Below are positions 31,086 to 40,874 of a stretch of 64,000 bases of DNA, piece after piece. The DNA lies in the NCBI GenBank assembly GCA_019203745.1, contig CP078104.1, forward strand, positions 3,410,001-3,474,000, written 5' to 3'. The stretch comes from Chryseobacterium sp. E1 (lineage in GTDB: Bacteria; Bacteroidota; Bacteroidia; Flavobacteriales; Weeksellaceae). Each line of letters begins with the position of its first letter. The stretch's first letter is position 1. Position numbers and translations under genes: made by a program. Under the pieces are notes generated by a model. It worked only from the letters and a program-made list of their open reading frames with translations, had not been told where the DNA came from and ran no database searches.

Positions 31086-31900
31086 TTGGAAAATCAATAT
31101 TTTACATCAGACGGGTTGAATGTTAAGAACAGAGCCTTTCTTTTGGGCGACTCAGTGAAGGTTTCTTTCTTTGTAAGAAACGGTAGATTGATCATGGATG
31201 AAGAATGCTATTTTTTTCTGATGGCTTCCATGAGAAAGATGAGAATGAATATTCCTTTGTCTTATACCCTTGAGTTTTTCCAGAACCTATTTCAGAAAGA
31301 TATCATAGAGGGCGCAGGAATACAGAACGGGATTATCAATTTCCAGGTGTTCAGGAACAATGACGGGGCCACTTTGGCAAAATCTTCCATATCTTACTTT
31401 TACGAAGTGACAGAGATGGATGATGTACTGACGGTTTACCATAGACCTCAGGAGCTGGATCTTATCAAAGAGATCAATGTGAATAATAACCTGTTGAGCA
31501 ATATCAGGGTGCATTGCCCGGAAAATATTTACGGTGGAATTTATGCGCAGGAAAATGACCTGGATGATGTCATTCTTCTGAATCCCAATAAAAGGATTGC
31601 CCGTACCACTTCAGGGAACCTGTTGTTTCTGGAAGGAAACGTCATCAAAGTTCGAAACAGACTGAAGGAGCCTATATTTCTCCTCTGATGGAAAATTTTG
31701 TTACATTTTTACATAAAAATAACCTTGCTGATATTCAGGAACACGAAATCATTGCCTTTGAATCTCAAAAAGCTGAAGAAATTCTGATGATATCGGATGA
31801 AAAGGGAATATTTTCTATAGGAAAAATAAGAAACAAGACTTTTGAAAATGCCCGCTTCCTGGAACTGGTGGAAGGCTGGAAAAAAAGTTTTGATCAATAA
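31086..31900 (+). CDS. Class IV aminotransferase-like protein
   Basis: About 271 aa. It starts at TTG 31086 (MENQYFTSDGLNVKNRAFLLGDSVKVSFFVRNGRL), the branched-chain/4-amino-4-deoxychorismate lyase fold. The segment LLNPNKRIARTTSGNLLFLEGNVI corresponds to the family's E-x-S/T-x-N loop that binds PLP phosphate, but with R-T-T-S-G-N instead. The usual catalytic Lys position is not obvious in the visible sequence (SNIRVHCPENIYGGIYAQE), so activity is uncertain. A slip near 31672 joins the last 75 residues. Confidence 0.7.
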
Positions 31901-31908
31901 AATTGACA

Positions 31909-31954
31909 AACCCGGTAAACAACAAAGTTCCAAAAGTCCTTTACCGGGTTTTAT
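31909..31954. terminator. Bidirectional terminator between convergent genes
   Basis: AAACCCGGTAAA and TTTACCGGGTTT form a perfect 12-bp stem around a ~20-base loop, with T or A runs on both sides. Confidence 0.7.
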
Positions 31955-31983
31955 TCTGAATATATCAGAACTTGTTTCTTTAT

Positions 31984-32568
31984 TTAATATTCATTGATGA
32001 TTTCAATGAATTTCTGTGCAATTTCTTTTTGACCCTGCTCACTGGTCATATAATTCCTGTCTTTGGTATTATTGATAAATCCTATTTCTACCAAAACAGC
32101 AGGAGCTTTAGTCTCTCTTAAAATACGGTAATTACTTTCTTCCTTTATTTTACGGGCCTTGAATTTTTTATAAATCTTTCCTGCCAGTTCTTTTGAAGCT
32201 TCTGAATTCTGAGCATAGACCTCAAGCCCGCTCTGTGGTGTTTCTTCCTGTGCTGAAGTATTAGCGTGCAGTGAAATCACCATTTCAGGATTCAGTTTAT
32301 TGATCTGTTCTGTTCTTTCAGAAAGAGTAGGGAAGCTGTCCGTATCCCTTGTCAATACCACTTCATATTTATCCTGGCTCCCATTGATCTTCTGAATTTC
32401 TTTTGCAATCTTCAGTGAAATGTCTTTTTCTGCAAACTGACCATGCGTAGCTCCTTTATCATTTCCACCGTGGCCGGCATCAATGACAATGTATTTTTTA
32501 TTAACAGGAGTAAAGGATAAAAATGCTGCAGAAAAGACTGATAAAGTAAGTAGTGGTATCCCTTTCAT
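31984..32568 (-). CDS. N-acetylmuramoyl-L-alanine amidase (Amidase_3)
   Basis: 194 aa, intact. Signal peptide MKGIPLLTLSVFSAAFLSF, then the zinc amidase motifs IVIDAGHGGNDKGA (His), the Glu in FAEKDISL, VISLHAN (His), and the catalytic Glu in PAVLVEIGFINN. It cleaves the bond between MurNAc and the stem peptide in the periplasm. No SPOR or LysM domain is present. Confidence 0.93.
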   Translation of the reverse strand: MKGIPLLTLSVFSAAFLSFTPVNKKYIVIDAGHGGNDKGATHGQFAEKDISLKIAKEIQKINGSQDKYEVVLTRDTDSFPTLSERTEQINKLNPEMVISLHANTSAQEETPQSGLEVYAQNSEASKELAGKIYKKFKARKIKEESNYRILRETKAPAVLVEIGFINNTKDRNYMTSEQGQKEIAQKFIEIINEY

Positions 32569-32675
32569 TTCAGTGGTTTTTGTTTTTTCAAAGAACGTAA
32601 AAACTTTCTTTAAAATTGGTTAATGAAATCTTAAAGTTTGTTAATTATCTTCCTGTTATACAGTGAGATAGTTTT

Positions 32676-33222
32676 TTAGTTCAATGAAATGTCTTCAGGA
32701 GAGTTGGCCCAAAGAAGGAATTCGCCACCAAGGTTCTGCATGATCGATTTCCAAAGCGTCTGATCATTCGGAAGCGTATAGTCAAGATTATAAACATCCA
32801 CTACGGTCCACATCTTTCTCTGTACTTCAGCATCGAGCTGATTCGGAGACCATCCTGAATAGCCTGAGAATATTTTTATATTCTGAATATCAAGCTCATT
32901 GCTTAAAACAGCGTTGATGATACGCTCAATATCTTCTGTAAGATAGTATTCATCGGTGATCTCTGTATAGATTTCAGTGACTTTCTGTCCTTTTACGATA
33001 AAAATACCTTGTCGTTTTCTACAGGTCCCCATCGTACACTTCAATTTTAAAATCAAAAAAATCTTTGAATTTACTACTCATCTGGCTGTTCTTTTTATTC
33101 AATATCAAACCAAATGCACCGCTTTCATTGTGTTCAATAACCAATACTACAGATCTGGAAAAAATATCGCCGGAAATGTCAGGTGTCGAGATTAATATTT
33201 TACCTTTGTATGAGTGATTCAT
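32676..33222 (-). CDS. YqgE/AlgH family protein
   Basis: About 182 aa. It starts [43 protein letters not shown] (given in part), the family opening with GxxLIS and the FxRSVVLI pattern. Later [17 protein letters not shown] and [13 protein letters not shown] are typical. A slip near 33030 in the GPVE region joins the halves. Cytoplasmic, function unknown. Its -7 element on the minus strand sits only 3 bases before the ATG. Confidence 0.88.
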
Positions 33223-33225
33223 ACT

Positions 33226-33233
33226 CAAATTTA
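33226..33233 (-). promoter_or_regulatory. -7 element abutting the YqgE start
   Basis: TAAATTTG on the minus strand, then AGT and ATG. The spacing implies a leaderless transcript. Confidence 0.45.
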
Positions 33234-33246
33234 ATAAAAAATATCT

Positions 33247-33887
33247 ATGGAAAACCTGCACGACAAAAGAAAAGTGTACGAGAAATCCCAACTTATTGAA
33301 AGTGAGATAAAACAAAATCCAATTGAGCAGTTCAGAGACTGGTTTTTGGAGGCAAATGAAAGCTCAATGATCTCAGAAGCCAATGCTATGGCTGTTTCTA
33401 CGGTGGAAGAAGATGGATGTCCTAGAACGAGGATGGTGCTTCTTAAGGCATATACCCATGAAGGATTTATCTTTTATACCAATTACAACAGTCGAAAAGG
33501 AAAAGCTATAGAAAATAACCACAAAGCCTGCCTGCATTTTTTCTGGCCCAATCTGGAAAGACAGATCATCATCAAAGCTGATCTTGAGAAAGTGGCTGAA
33601 AATCTTAGCGACGGTTATTTTCATTCAAGACCAAAGGGAAGCCAGCTGGGAGCTGTAGTTTCACCACAAAGTCAGGAGATTCCCAACAGGGAGTTTCTTG
33701 AAGAAAAACTGAAAGAACTGGAAAAAGAATACGAAAACACTGAAGTTACAAGACCATCCAACTGGGGCGGTTATCTGGCAAGACCTTACGAAATTGAATT
33801 TTGGCAGGAAGGCCCAACCGCCTTCATGACAGAATCATCTATACACTGGAAGATCTGGACTGGAAGATTTCGAGACTGGCACCATAA
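33247..33887 (+). CDS. pdxH: Pyridoxamine/pyridoxine 5'-phosphate oxidase
   Basis: About 213 aa. FMN-binding split barrel with [40 protein letters not shown], and the substrate-binding region [18 protein letters not shown] base is lost near 33810; the corrected tail PNRLHDRI...[11 protein letters not shown] is the diagnostic PdxH C-terminus. It makes pyridoxal 5'-phosphate in the cytoplasm with FMN and O2. Divergent from the YqgE gene across 24 bases. Confidence 0.94.
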
Positions 33888-33901
33888 ATGGGGAGAAAAT
33901 A

Positions 33902-33930
33902 GAAGTTAGAAACTAGAAGTTAGAGGTTAG
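33902..33930. repeat. Short degenerate tandem repeat
   Basis: Four near-copies of a 6-10 base unit (AGAAGTTAGAAACTAGAAGT, then TAGAGGTTAG). Two or three like units only; not a CRISPR. Confidence 0.4.
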
Positions 33931-33987
33931 TGATGGTGGTTTTAAATATGATGCAGCCACCCTCAAAACATGAATTTTGTCTATCAA

Positions 33988-34058
33988 TAGGAGCGGGCTT
34001 TAGCCCGCTTATTTTTATTATGCATAATGATAGAGGCTTTAGCCAAAACTTAATAATT
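33988..34058. repeat. Dispersed REP-like element, copy 1
   Basis: TAGGAGCGGGCTTTAGCCCGCTT (shown here as GAGCGGGC / GCCCGCTT arms around TTTA) forms a hairpin, followed at 34033 by GGCTTTAGCCAAAACTTA. The same two-part layout recurs at 42447-42518. Confidence 0.65.
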
Positions 34059-34103
34059 CTTATTGCTTAAAACCTTTCAACGGTTGAATTTCCCTTACCA
34101 TTG

Positions 34104-34138
34104 ATAATAAAAAGGCTGCTTCCTTAGAAACAGCCTTT
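34104..34138 (-). terminator. Intrinsic terminator of the HU gene
   Basis: On the minus strand AAAGGCTG / CAGCCTTT stem with a 12-base loop and T5. Confidence 0.75.
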
Positions 34139-34159
34139 GAATTTTTGTAATCTGAATGA

Positions 34160-34453
34160 TTATTTTTTCTTAGCACCAGAAACTGCATTTGATAGATCAG
34201 CTCCAGCTTTGAATTTAGCAACTTTTTTAGCAGCAATTTTAATTGGTTTTTTTAGTTGCAGGGTTAATACCTTGTCTAGCCGCTCTCTCAGCTACTGAGA
34301 AAGTTCCGAAACCTACTAAAGAAACTTTTCCGTCTTTTTTTTCTTTAAAGTAGAAGTTACGTTACCAATGAAAGACTCTAAAGCAGCTTTTGCTGCAACT
34401 TTAGTGATACCTGCATCTTTTGCGATTGCGTCGATTAATTCAGACTTGTTCAT
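34160..34453 (-). CDS. HU family DNA-binding protein
   Basis: About 97 aa after correction. It opens MNKSELIDAIAKDAGITKVAA KAALESF, then KVSLVGFGTFSVAERAARQ and the DNA-arm region GINPATKKPIKIAAKKVAKFKAG. Both frame breaks are in homopolymers: an A8 run near 34336 and a T7 run near 34250 where one extra base is likely. HU bends and compacts DNA as a dimer. No long frame survives in the raw sequence, so it is easily missed. Confidence 0.9.
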
Positions 34454-34487
34454 AATTTTTAATATTAAAGTTAGTTCGTAATTATAG

Positions 34488-34495
34488 CAAATATA
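34488..34495 (-). promoter_or_regulatory. -7 element of the HU gene
   Basis: TATATTTG on the minus strand, 34 bases before the ATG at 34453. The remaining 34496-34840 stretch is AT-rich with no gene or other signal that I can support. Confidence 0.5.
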
Positions 34496-34840
34496 ATACT
34501 ATTTTCTAATTGTGCAATTTTTTTATTAAAACTTATACAATTTTTTTACTTTTCAGTGAAAATAGTTAAAATATGATAATTCGGTTTTTCACGAAAAATC
34601 TACGTTACGGGTTACTAAAATCATGCCAAATGCTTATGTTTATTGACTTTAGCAAAAACTTAATATTATTTCCTGTATTTATTAAATCCTAAATTGTATA
34701 TAAAGTATTGATTTTTTTAACCATATGATTGTTAACTTTATAAGTAAAATTAATATTCCTTGTATTTTGTGAAATTAAACCCCTGTGTTTGTGGGAGTTT
34801 TTAAATGATACTAAAGGTCTGTTTTATTAATTTTTATTAA

Positions 34841-34848
34841 TAAATTTG
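34841..34848 (+). promoter_or_regulatory. -7 element abutting panD start
   Basis: TAAATTTG, then CATC, then the panD ATG at 34853. The start codon is secure from the family alignment, so the mRNA should be leaderless. Confidence 0.55.
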
Positions 34849-34852
34849 CATC

Positions 34853-35203
34853 ATGTTAATAGAAGTTTTCAAGTCCAAGATCCACAGGGTGAGAGTTACA
34901 GCCTCTGATCTTAATTATATAGGAAGTATAACGATAGATGAAGATCTTATCGAAGCTGCCGGATTGGTAGTGGGAGAAAGGGTTTATATCGTGAATGTAA
35001 ATAACGGAGAACGTTTTGATACCTATGTTATCAAAGGAAAAAGAAAATCTGGAGAAGTGTGTCTGAATGGCCCTGCTGCAAGAAAAGTGCAGAAAGATGA
35101 TATCATTATCATTATTGCCTATGCACAGATGACGCCTGAAGAAGCAAAAGATTTCCAGCCGAAGATCGTTTTCCCGGATGAAAAAACAAACCTTCTTACC
35201 TAG
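34853..35203 (+). CDS. panD: Aspartate 1-decarboxylase (pyruvoyl enzyme)
   Basis: 116 aa, intact. It begins [32 protein letters not shown]; the Gly-Ser self-cleavage site is in YIGSIT (Ser25 becomes the pyruvoyl group). It also has [23 protein letters not shown]. It makes beta-alanine from aspartate for pantothenate and coenzyme A. It is followed after 3 bases by a membrane protein gene, an operon. Confidence 0.95.
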
Positions 35204-35206
35204 TTC

Positions 35207-36287
35207 ATGGAGAAAACATCAAAAAATCCATTAAAATCAATACTTACAATAGTAATATCGCTTGCTTTTGCAGGCTTTTTTTATGGCTTGCCTTGCGTGG
35301 GCTAGATTTTAAGGTGATTCAACAGTCATTGGCTAAGGCCAATTATCTTTGGGTATTATTTGCATCTGTGTTTGGTCTTCTGGCTTACTGGTTCAGGGCT
35401 ATCCGCTGGAATCTGATGCTGGAGCCGATGGGCCACAGGATTTCCAATTCCAATTCACTATGGTCCATATCATTTGGTTATCTGATGAATCTTACCATTC
35501 CCAGAAGTGGAGAAGTGGCGAGAGCTACTGCCTTATATGGAGTGGAAAAAGTACCTGTGGATAAATCTATTGGGACTATTATTCTGGAAAGAGTAGTGGA
35601 TCTTATTTGTATGGCAGGTTTTTTAGTTCTGACAGGAATTTTTAAATTTAAGGCAATTCTTGCGTTCTATCATTTTGTAATGGATAAGAAGGATGAGAAA
35701 GAAGAGTTTGTCCCTAACCTTTTTGAGAAGCAAATGATGAAATTGGGGATAAATGATTTTGATTCATTTTATTTATGTGTTAAAATTGGTCTTGTAATAC
35801 TGTTCTTAATTGGGCTAGGCCTTCTTTATAAATATAAAAAGAGAAGCTTATCAATTTCGGAAAAGGAATTCTTCAGGGGCTAACTTCTATCTTTAAATTA
35901 AAAGAAAAAGGAAAATTCATCTTTTACACATTAGGAATCTGGATTTGCTATTACTTTGCAGCTTATCTTGTATGCTTTTCACTCCCTGAAACTTCAGGAT
36001 TTACCTTTGCAGATGGTTTTTTCATTATTGTAGTCGGAACCTTGGGAATGATCATTCCTGCCAGTGGAGGAATCGGGGCTTATAATCTGGCAATGAAATT
36101 CGGTTTTATGGCGCTTTTTATTTCAATGGGGAAAAGTGCTGATCTTGGAGGTGAAATGGGGCTTATCTATTCCTTTATTTCTTTGCCGCTTCAGATTACA
36201 ATCATGCTGGTAATGGGGCTTATTTCTATTCCTATGCTGGCCAATGCAAGAAATGCAGCCGTTTCGGATAAGGATTTTAAAGATTAA
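35207..36287 (+). CDS. Flippase-like / LPG synthase TM-region family membrane protein
   Basis: About 359 aa with about eight membrane helices. It begins MEKTSKNPLKSILTIVISLAFA; it has AYWFRAIRWNLMLEPMG, the motif IPRSGEVARATALYG and PASGGIGAYNLAM, both characteristic of the UPF0104/YbhN family. Members are proposed lipid or glycolipid flippase parts of the inner membrane. Slips near 35285 and 35850. Its link to panD is only positional. Confidence 0.82.
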
Positions 36288-36380
36288 TATTAAACGTCTT
36301 TATAATAATATAAGGTTCAATTTTTAATTGGACTTTTTTATTTAGCCTGGGTTCGGTATTTATTCTTATAATCTCCATGA

Positions 36381-36410
36381 CTTCCTTTCTTCCGGCTCCC
36401 AGCTTCCAGC
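36381..36410. repeat. Short intergenic repeat, copy 2
   Basis: CTTCCTTTCTTCCGGCTCCC and AGCTTCCAGCC resemble 23577-23609, in the 250-base gap before the ter operon. Confidence 0.35.
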
Positions 36411-36472
36411 CTATCTAATCAAACTTCTTTAAATTCCTGATTTAAATCCACTTTGCTGATTATTTTCATAAA

Positions 36473-36480
36473 TAAATTTG
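36473..36480 (+). promoter_or_regulatory. -7 element of the ter operon
   Basis: TAAATTTG, leaving a 57-base leader before ATG 36538. Confidence 0.5.
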
Positions 36481-36537
36481 GTCAATTCGTAAATCACATC
36501 TATCTTAATGCAAAAATAATTCATAATATAAAATACT

Positions 36538-37113
36538 ATGGCAATTAATCTACAGAAAGGACAGAAGATCGAGATAGGATTGACAAAAATGACGATAGGG
36601 CTTGGTTGGGATCCTAATGAAGGGACAGGCTACGATTTTGACCTTGATGCTTCTGCTATCATGATCGATTCTGACAGAAAATTAGTAAGCGAGGAATATT
36701 TTGTTTTTTATAATAACCTTCAATCTCCGGACGGAGCCCTTACGCATACGGGAGATGATCCAAGCGGAAAAAATAGTGACGGGGATGATGACGAAGCGAT
36801 CATTATTGATCTTGACAAAGTGGATTCAAGAGTTGAAGAAATTCTTTTTGTGGTAACTATTGAAGATTTTGAAAGAAGAAAACAGAACTTCGGGCAGGTA
36901 AGAAATTCATATATCAGGGTAGTAGACAACAGCACCCATCAGGAAATTGCCAAATATGAGCTGGATGAAGACTTCTCTATTGAGACAGGAGTGGAATTCG
37001 GAAGACTTTACAAAAGAAACGGAAGCTGGAAATTTGAAGCTTCAGGGATAGGCTACAGGGCAGATCTGGGCTTCTTCCTTGAAAAATATTATAAAGGACA
37101 GATTATCAAATAA
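36538..37113 (+). CDS. TerD family protein 1
   Basis: 191 aa, intact. It begins MAINLQKGQKIEIGLTKMTIGLGWDPNEGTGYDFDLDASAIMI (given in part); acidic Ca2+-binding loops are DFDLDASAI and HTGDDPSGKNSDGDDDEAI. Then EILFVVTIEDFERRKQNFGQV and GRLYKRNGSWKFEASGIGY, both standard for TerD. TerD domains bind calcium and take part in tellurite, phage and stress-resistance systems at or near the membrane. First gene of a six-gene ter operon. Confidence 0.95.
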   Translation: MAINLQKGQKIEIGLTKMTIGLGWDPNEGTGYDFDLDASAIMIDSDRKLVSEEYFVFYNNLQSPDGALTHTGDDPSGKNSDGDDDEAIIIDLDKVDSRVEEILFVVTIEDFERRKQNFGQVRNSYIRVVDNSTHQEIAKYELDEDFSIETGVEFGRLYKRNGSWKFEASGIGYRADLGFFLEKYYKGQIIK

Positions 37114-37136
37114 AAAAACAAATACACAAAATAGCT

Positions 37137-37811
37137 ATGGCAATTAATTTACAGAAAGGTCAGACCATCGATTTGAGAAAGAATGACCGTGGAGAAAGCG
37201 TTTATGATCTTTCAAAAGTAACGATAGGCTTAGGATGGGACGTAAGAAAACAGGGAGGTTTCTTTGGGAAACTGTTCAATAAAGAAGCTGAATACGACCT
37301 TGATGCAGTTGCTTTCCTTTTGGATGGCAACGGGAAAGTGGCTAATCTTGGAAAAACGGTACAGACAAATGACGGAAGACAGATAGGACTATATCAGGGA
37401 GATGTGGTTTTCTTCAATTCTATGCAGCATCCAAGCGGAAATGTATGGCTTACGGGAGATAACAGGACGGGAGCCGGTGATGGTGATGATGAGCAGATCA
37501 TTGTGAAACTGGATCAACTGGATCAGAGCTACCAGAAAATTGTATTTCTGGTAACCATCTATCAGGGAAGAAGTAACAATCAGCATTTCGGAATGATTGA
37601 AAATGCATTCATCCGTGCAGTAGATGCTAAAGGAAAGGAGATTACCAGATACAGCCTTTCCGGAGATTCAAGTATGAACGGGATGTGTGCAATGGTTTTC
37701 GCAGAAGCATACCGTCATAATGGAGACTGGAAGTTCCGTGCAGTAGGTGAGCCGCATAATACCGATAATTTTATCGATATTCTGAGACAGCAGTACGCTT
37801 ATTCCAACTAG
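37137..37811 (+). CDS. TerD family protein 2
   Basis: 224 aa, intact. Same fold as the gene upstream: MAINLQKGQTIDLRKND, KVTIGLGWDV, EYDLDAVAFLLD and the acidic loop LTGDNRTGAGDGDDEQI. It carries a ~15-residue insert (KQGGFFGKLFNKEAEY) that the first paralog lacks. It lies 23 bases after TerD1. The two differ enough to be old duplicates. Confidence 0.94.
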   Translation: MAINLQKGQTIDLRKNDRGESVYDLSKVTIGLGWDVRKQGGFFGKLFNKEAEYDLDAVAFLLDGNGKVANLGKTVQTNDGRQIGLYQGDVVFFNSMQHPSGNVWLTGDNRTGAGDGDDEQIIVKLDQLDQSYQKIVFLVTIYQGRSNNQHFGMIENAFIRAVDAKGKEITRYSLSGDSSMNGMCAMVFAEAYRHNGDWKFRAVGEPHNTDNFIDILRQQYAYSN

Positions 37812-37838
37812 ATTTACATTTTTATTATACATCATATG

Positions 37839-37873
37839 AGCCGGCTTGAAGTCTTCGACTTCCTCCGCCGGCT
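37839..37873 (+). promoter_or_regulatory. Strong hairpin between terD2 and terY1
   Basis: AGCCGGC / GCCGGCT outer arms enclose GAAGTC-TTC-GACTTC. No T run follows, so it is more likely an mRNA processing or stability element than a terminator. Confidence 0.5.
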
Positions 37874-37896
37874 TCAGAATTAATATCGTTTTTATA

Positions 37897-38535
37897 ATGG
37901 CCAGAAGATTATTAGCCTATTTTTTATTGGATACTTCAGGTTCTATGAATGGGGAACCTATCCAGGCACTGAACAACGGTTTCAACGGTTTGGTCAGTAT
38001 GCTACGTACAGATCCGCAGGCAATGGACAGCCTTCATTTAAGTGTGATTACTTTTGACAGGGAGGTGAAAAATATTATACCACTGGTTGATCTGGCAAGC
38101 TTCTATCCGATGGAAATCACCTGTCCGGACAGTGGTCCTACCCATACAGGAGCTGGCCTGGAAATGGTAGCTGAGCTTGTTCAGAAAGAGCTGGTAAAGG
38201 AATCTGCAGATTCAAAAGGAGACTGGCAGCCGTTACTGTTTATATTTACTGATGGAAAGCCTTCGGATATCCAGAAATACAGACAAATGATCCCTGTGAT
38301 CAGAGGATTGGAATTTGGAGCTATTGTAGGCTGTGCTGCGGGTCCCAAAGCTGACGAACAGTTTCTCAAGGAACTGACGGATCATGTAGTGAAGCTGGAT
38401 ACTACTGATGCTATTACACTTTCTTCTTTTTTTCAGGTGGGTAAGTTCTTCCATTACGCAGGAGGGCATTCACAGAATACGGGTGAAAATGTTACACTTC
38501 CTCCGCCGCCATCGGAGCTTAATATTATTATTTAA
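37897..38535 (+). CDS. TerY-type von Willebrand A domain protein 1
   Basis: 212 aa. It starts at ATG 37897 (MARRLLAYFLLDTSGSMNGEPIQALN); the in-frame upstream Met is discounted. The MIDAS metal site DTSGSM is at residues 12-17, with the second part in HTGAGLEM and LFIFTDGKPSD. The tail ends in a Pro-rich LPPPPSELNIII. Between about 38427 and 38470 the frame looks locally shifted: the +1 frame reads FFRWVSSSI, as in its paralog's FFRWVTDSI. Cytoplasmic, metal-dependent scaffold of Ter systems. Confidence 0.9.
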   Translation: MARRLLAYFLLDTSGSMNGEPIQALNNGFNGLVSMLRTDPQAMDSLHLSVITFDREVKNIIPLVDLASFYPMEITCPDSGPTHTGAGLEMVAELVQKELVKESADSKGDWQPLLFIFTDGKPSDIQKYRQMIPVIRGLEFGAIVGCAAGPKADEQFLKELTDHVVKLDTTDAITLSSFFQVGKFFHYAGGHSQNTGENVTLPPPPSELNIII

Positions 38536-38550
38536 AAAACTGTCTTTACC

Positions 38551-39592
38551 ATGAGAAGACTGCCTATTTATTTTTAGTGGATATTTCCGAATCTATGGTA
38601 GGGGATCCTATCGAGCAGGTACAGGAAGGTATCGCCAATATTATCAGGGAATTAAAAAAGATCCGTATTCATTGGAAACGGTTTATATCTCTGTAGTTGG
38701 TTTTGCAGGAGAAGCAGAGGTGATCACACCGCTTCAGGATATTATCAGTTTCTACCCTCCTAAAATCCCGATAGGAAGCGGAACTTCATTGTCTCAGGGA
38801 CTCATCAAGGTGATGGATTGCATAGACAGGGATATCGTGAAAACCACTTATGACAGAAAAGGAGACTGGAAGCCTATTGTTTTTCTTTTTACGGACGGAG
38901 TGCCTACTGATGATGCTACCAAAGCTATTGAACGGTGGAACAATAAGTATCACGGGAAATCAAATACCATTGCCGTATCGATAGGCGAAAACACCAATTA
39001 TAAACTTCTTGGGTCTTTAGCAGACAACGTATTGTTATTCAATAATTCTGATGAGAACTCCTATAAAGAGTTTTTCAGGTGGGTGACAGATTCCATTAAA
39101 ACAACCAGTCAGAGTGTTACAGAAGCAAAGAAAGAAGGCATTAACCTCTCTAAAATTGATTCTCTGATTCTGGAAAAAGTAGATCCTGAGATGGAGCAGC
39201 GGTTCCCGGATAATAATTTTGTAGTGCTGAACGGTAAGTGTTCAGAAACGGAGAAGTTATATCTGATGAAGTTTAAAAAAACATTCGCAGAGTCAAGCAT
39301 ACCCGGAATGTCTACCCGGTATTACAGGCTGGATGGCGCCTATAAAATTGATGAAAAGGCATATTACAGACTTTTTTCTTCCCAGAAGACAAATCTTAAA
39401 ATTTCCATAGAAGAGCTGCAGGGAGGAACTTCATGCCCTCATTGTGCTAATCCTATTGCATTGGCAACGTGCTCCTGTGGCGGTATTCACTGTCTGGGAG
39501 GTGAAGGCTACAACAGATGCCCTTGGTGTGGTACATCAGATTATTACGGCTTTTCAAGTGGAGGATATGACATCAACAGAACCTTGGGATAA
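38551..39592 (+). CDS. TerY-type vWA protein 2 with C-terminal zinc ribbon
   Basis: About 347 aa. It starts MRRLPIYFLVDISESMVGDP, with MIDAS DISESM; slips near 38573 and 38657 break the first 40 residues. The vWA domain (to about residue 210) ends FFRWVTDSIKTTSQSV. The C-terminal 130 residues finish with the TerY-C metal domain: SCPHCANPIALATCSCGGIHC and NRCPWCGTSDYYGF, seven or more Cys. It lies 15 bases after TerY1. Known as part of TerY, phosphatase and kinase triads. Confidence 0.9.
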
Positions 39593-39610
39593 AAACCTTA
39601 CCGATTGCTT

Positions 39611-40874
39611 ATGAAAATACCTGGATTTTATTTCGGAGCTAAGAAAACTATGGAGAAATCTGTTGTTCATAAAGAAAAAGAAGACTTTAAAGAAATCCAT
39701 TGGGTGTTAAAAAATGCACACTCCAATAAATTCTATGAGTTCAGTTTTGATATGGATGATTTTCCGAATATAAGGATTCAGAAAATAAGTAACCTTGAAG
39801 AAACAGGACTTCGTTTTGAAGACAACAAGATATTAGGAATCCCGACGGTCAATAATGTTTATCATCTAGGTATTGAATTCTACCATATCGGTGACGAAAA
39901 AACTGTTGAAATTAAAAATATAGACCTGTTTGTAAATGCAGATCCTAAAGATTTGTGGAAAAATATTCCGGTGACCCCAATGATATTTTTATAAACCGGA
40001 TAACTTTTCATACAAAGGAAAATTCCTGGATAAAAAAATTGTCGTTACCTCTAAGAGGGGACGTTCTCATGCCCATGAAGGTAAATTCAGGGAAGATGAT
40101 TTTGCCGTTAATGAACTTCCTGCAGACTGGTTTGTTGTCTCTGTTTCAGATGGAGCAGGTTCGGCCAAAGCTGCCAGAGAAGGTTCAAGAGTTGCAACAG
40201 CTTCGGTGAATGATTTTTTTAATTCCTCTGAAATTTTAACTGAACTTGAAAATAATATAAACATCATTTACACTCCGGAAAATTCAACAAAAGATAAAGA
40301 TGAAGCCCGGAAAAATGTAATAAGATTTTTGTATGAAGGAGTTTTATTTGCGCATACAGCCCTCAATAAAACAGCGGCAGATCATAATCTTTCTATCAGT
40401 GATCTGCATGCAACCCTTATTTTTGCTTTGGTTAAAAAGTTCAGTTTTGGATATATAATACTGAGCTTTGGAGTAGGAGACTGCCCGGTAAATCTGATCA
40501 GTGCAGACTTTTCCGAAGTACAGCTTTTGAACCGGATGGATGTTGGAGAGTTCAGCGGTGGTACACGCTTTATTACCATGAAGGAAATTTTTAACGATCA
40601 GATGGCTGCCCGTTTCGGCATTACCCATGTAGATGACTTCTCCTATCTTGTTTTGATGACAGACGGTATTTATGATCCTAAATTCAGCACAGAAAATAAG
40701 CTGGAAGACAGAGAAAGCTGGAAAACATTTTTTAATGATCTGGCAGGACACAATGACGATTCCGCCAAAGTAGACTTTATAAACGATACAGCTATTGATG
40801 TACAGCTTTCCACATGGGCCGACTTCTGGAGCAGGGGAAATCATGACGACCGTACATTAGCCATAATCTATTGA
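39611..40874 (+). CDS. PP2C-like Ser/Thr protein phosphatase of the ter operon
   Basis: About 421 aa. An N-terminal beta-rich region of about 140 residues (GFYFGAKK ... VEIKNIDLFVNADPKDLW) precedes the PP2C domain: SKRGRSHAHEGKFREDDFAV, VSVSDGAGSAKAAREGS, GVGDCPVNL, LVLMTDGIYDP and DDRTLAIIY, giving the usual metal-binding aspartates. Slips near 39965 and 40010. The ATG of the kinase overlaps its TGA, so the pair is translationally coupled. It probably removes phosphate from targets of that kinase. Confidence 0.88.

Noticed and set aside
33902..33930. Short repeats as a CRISPR array
   Set aside because: Units of 6-10 bases without spacers and no cas genes in the window.
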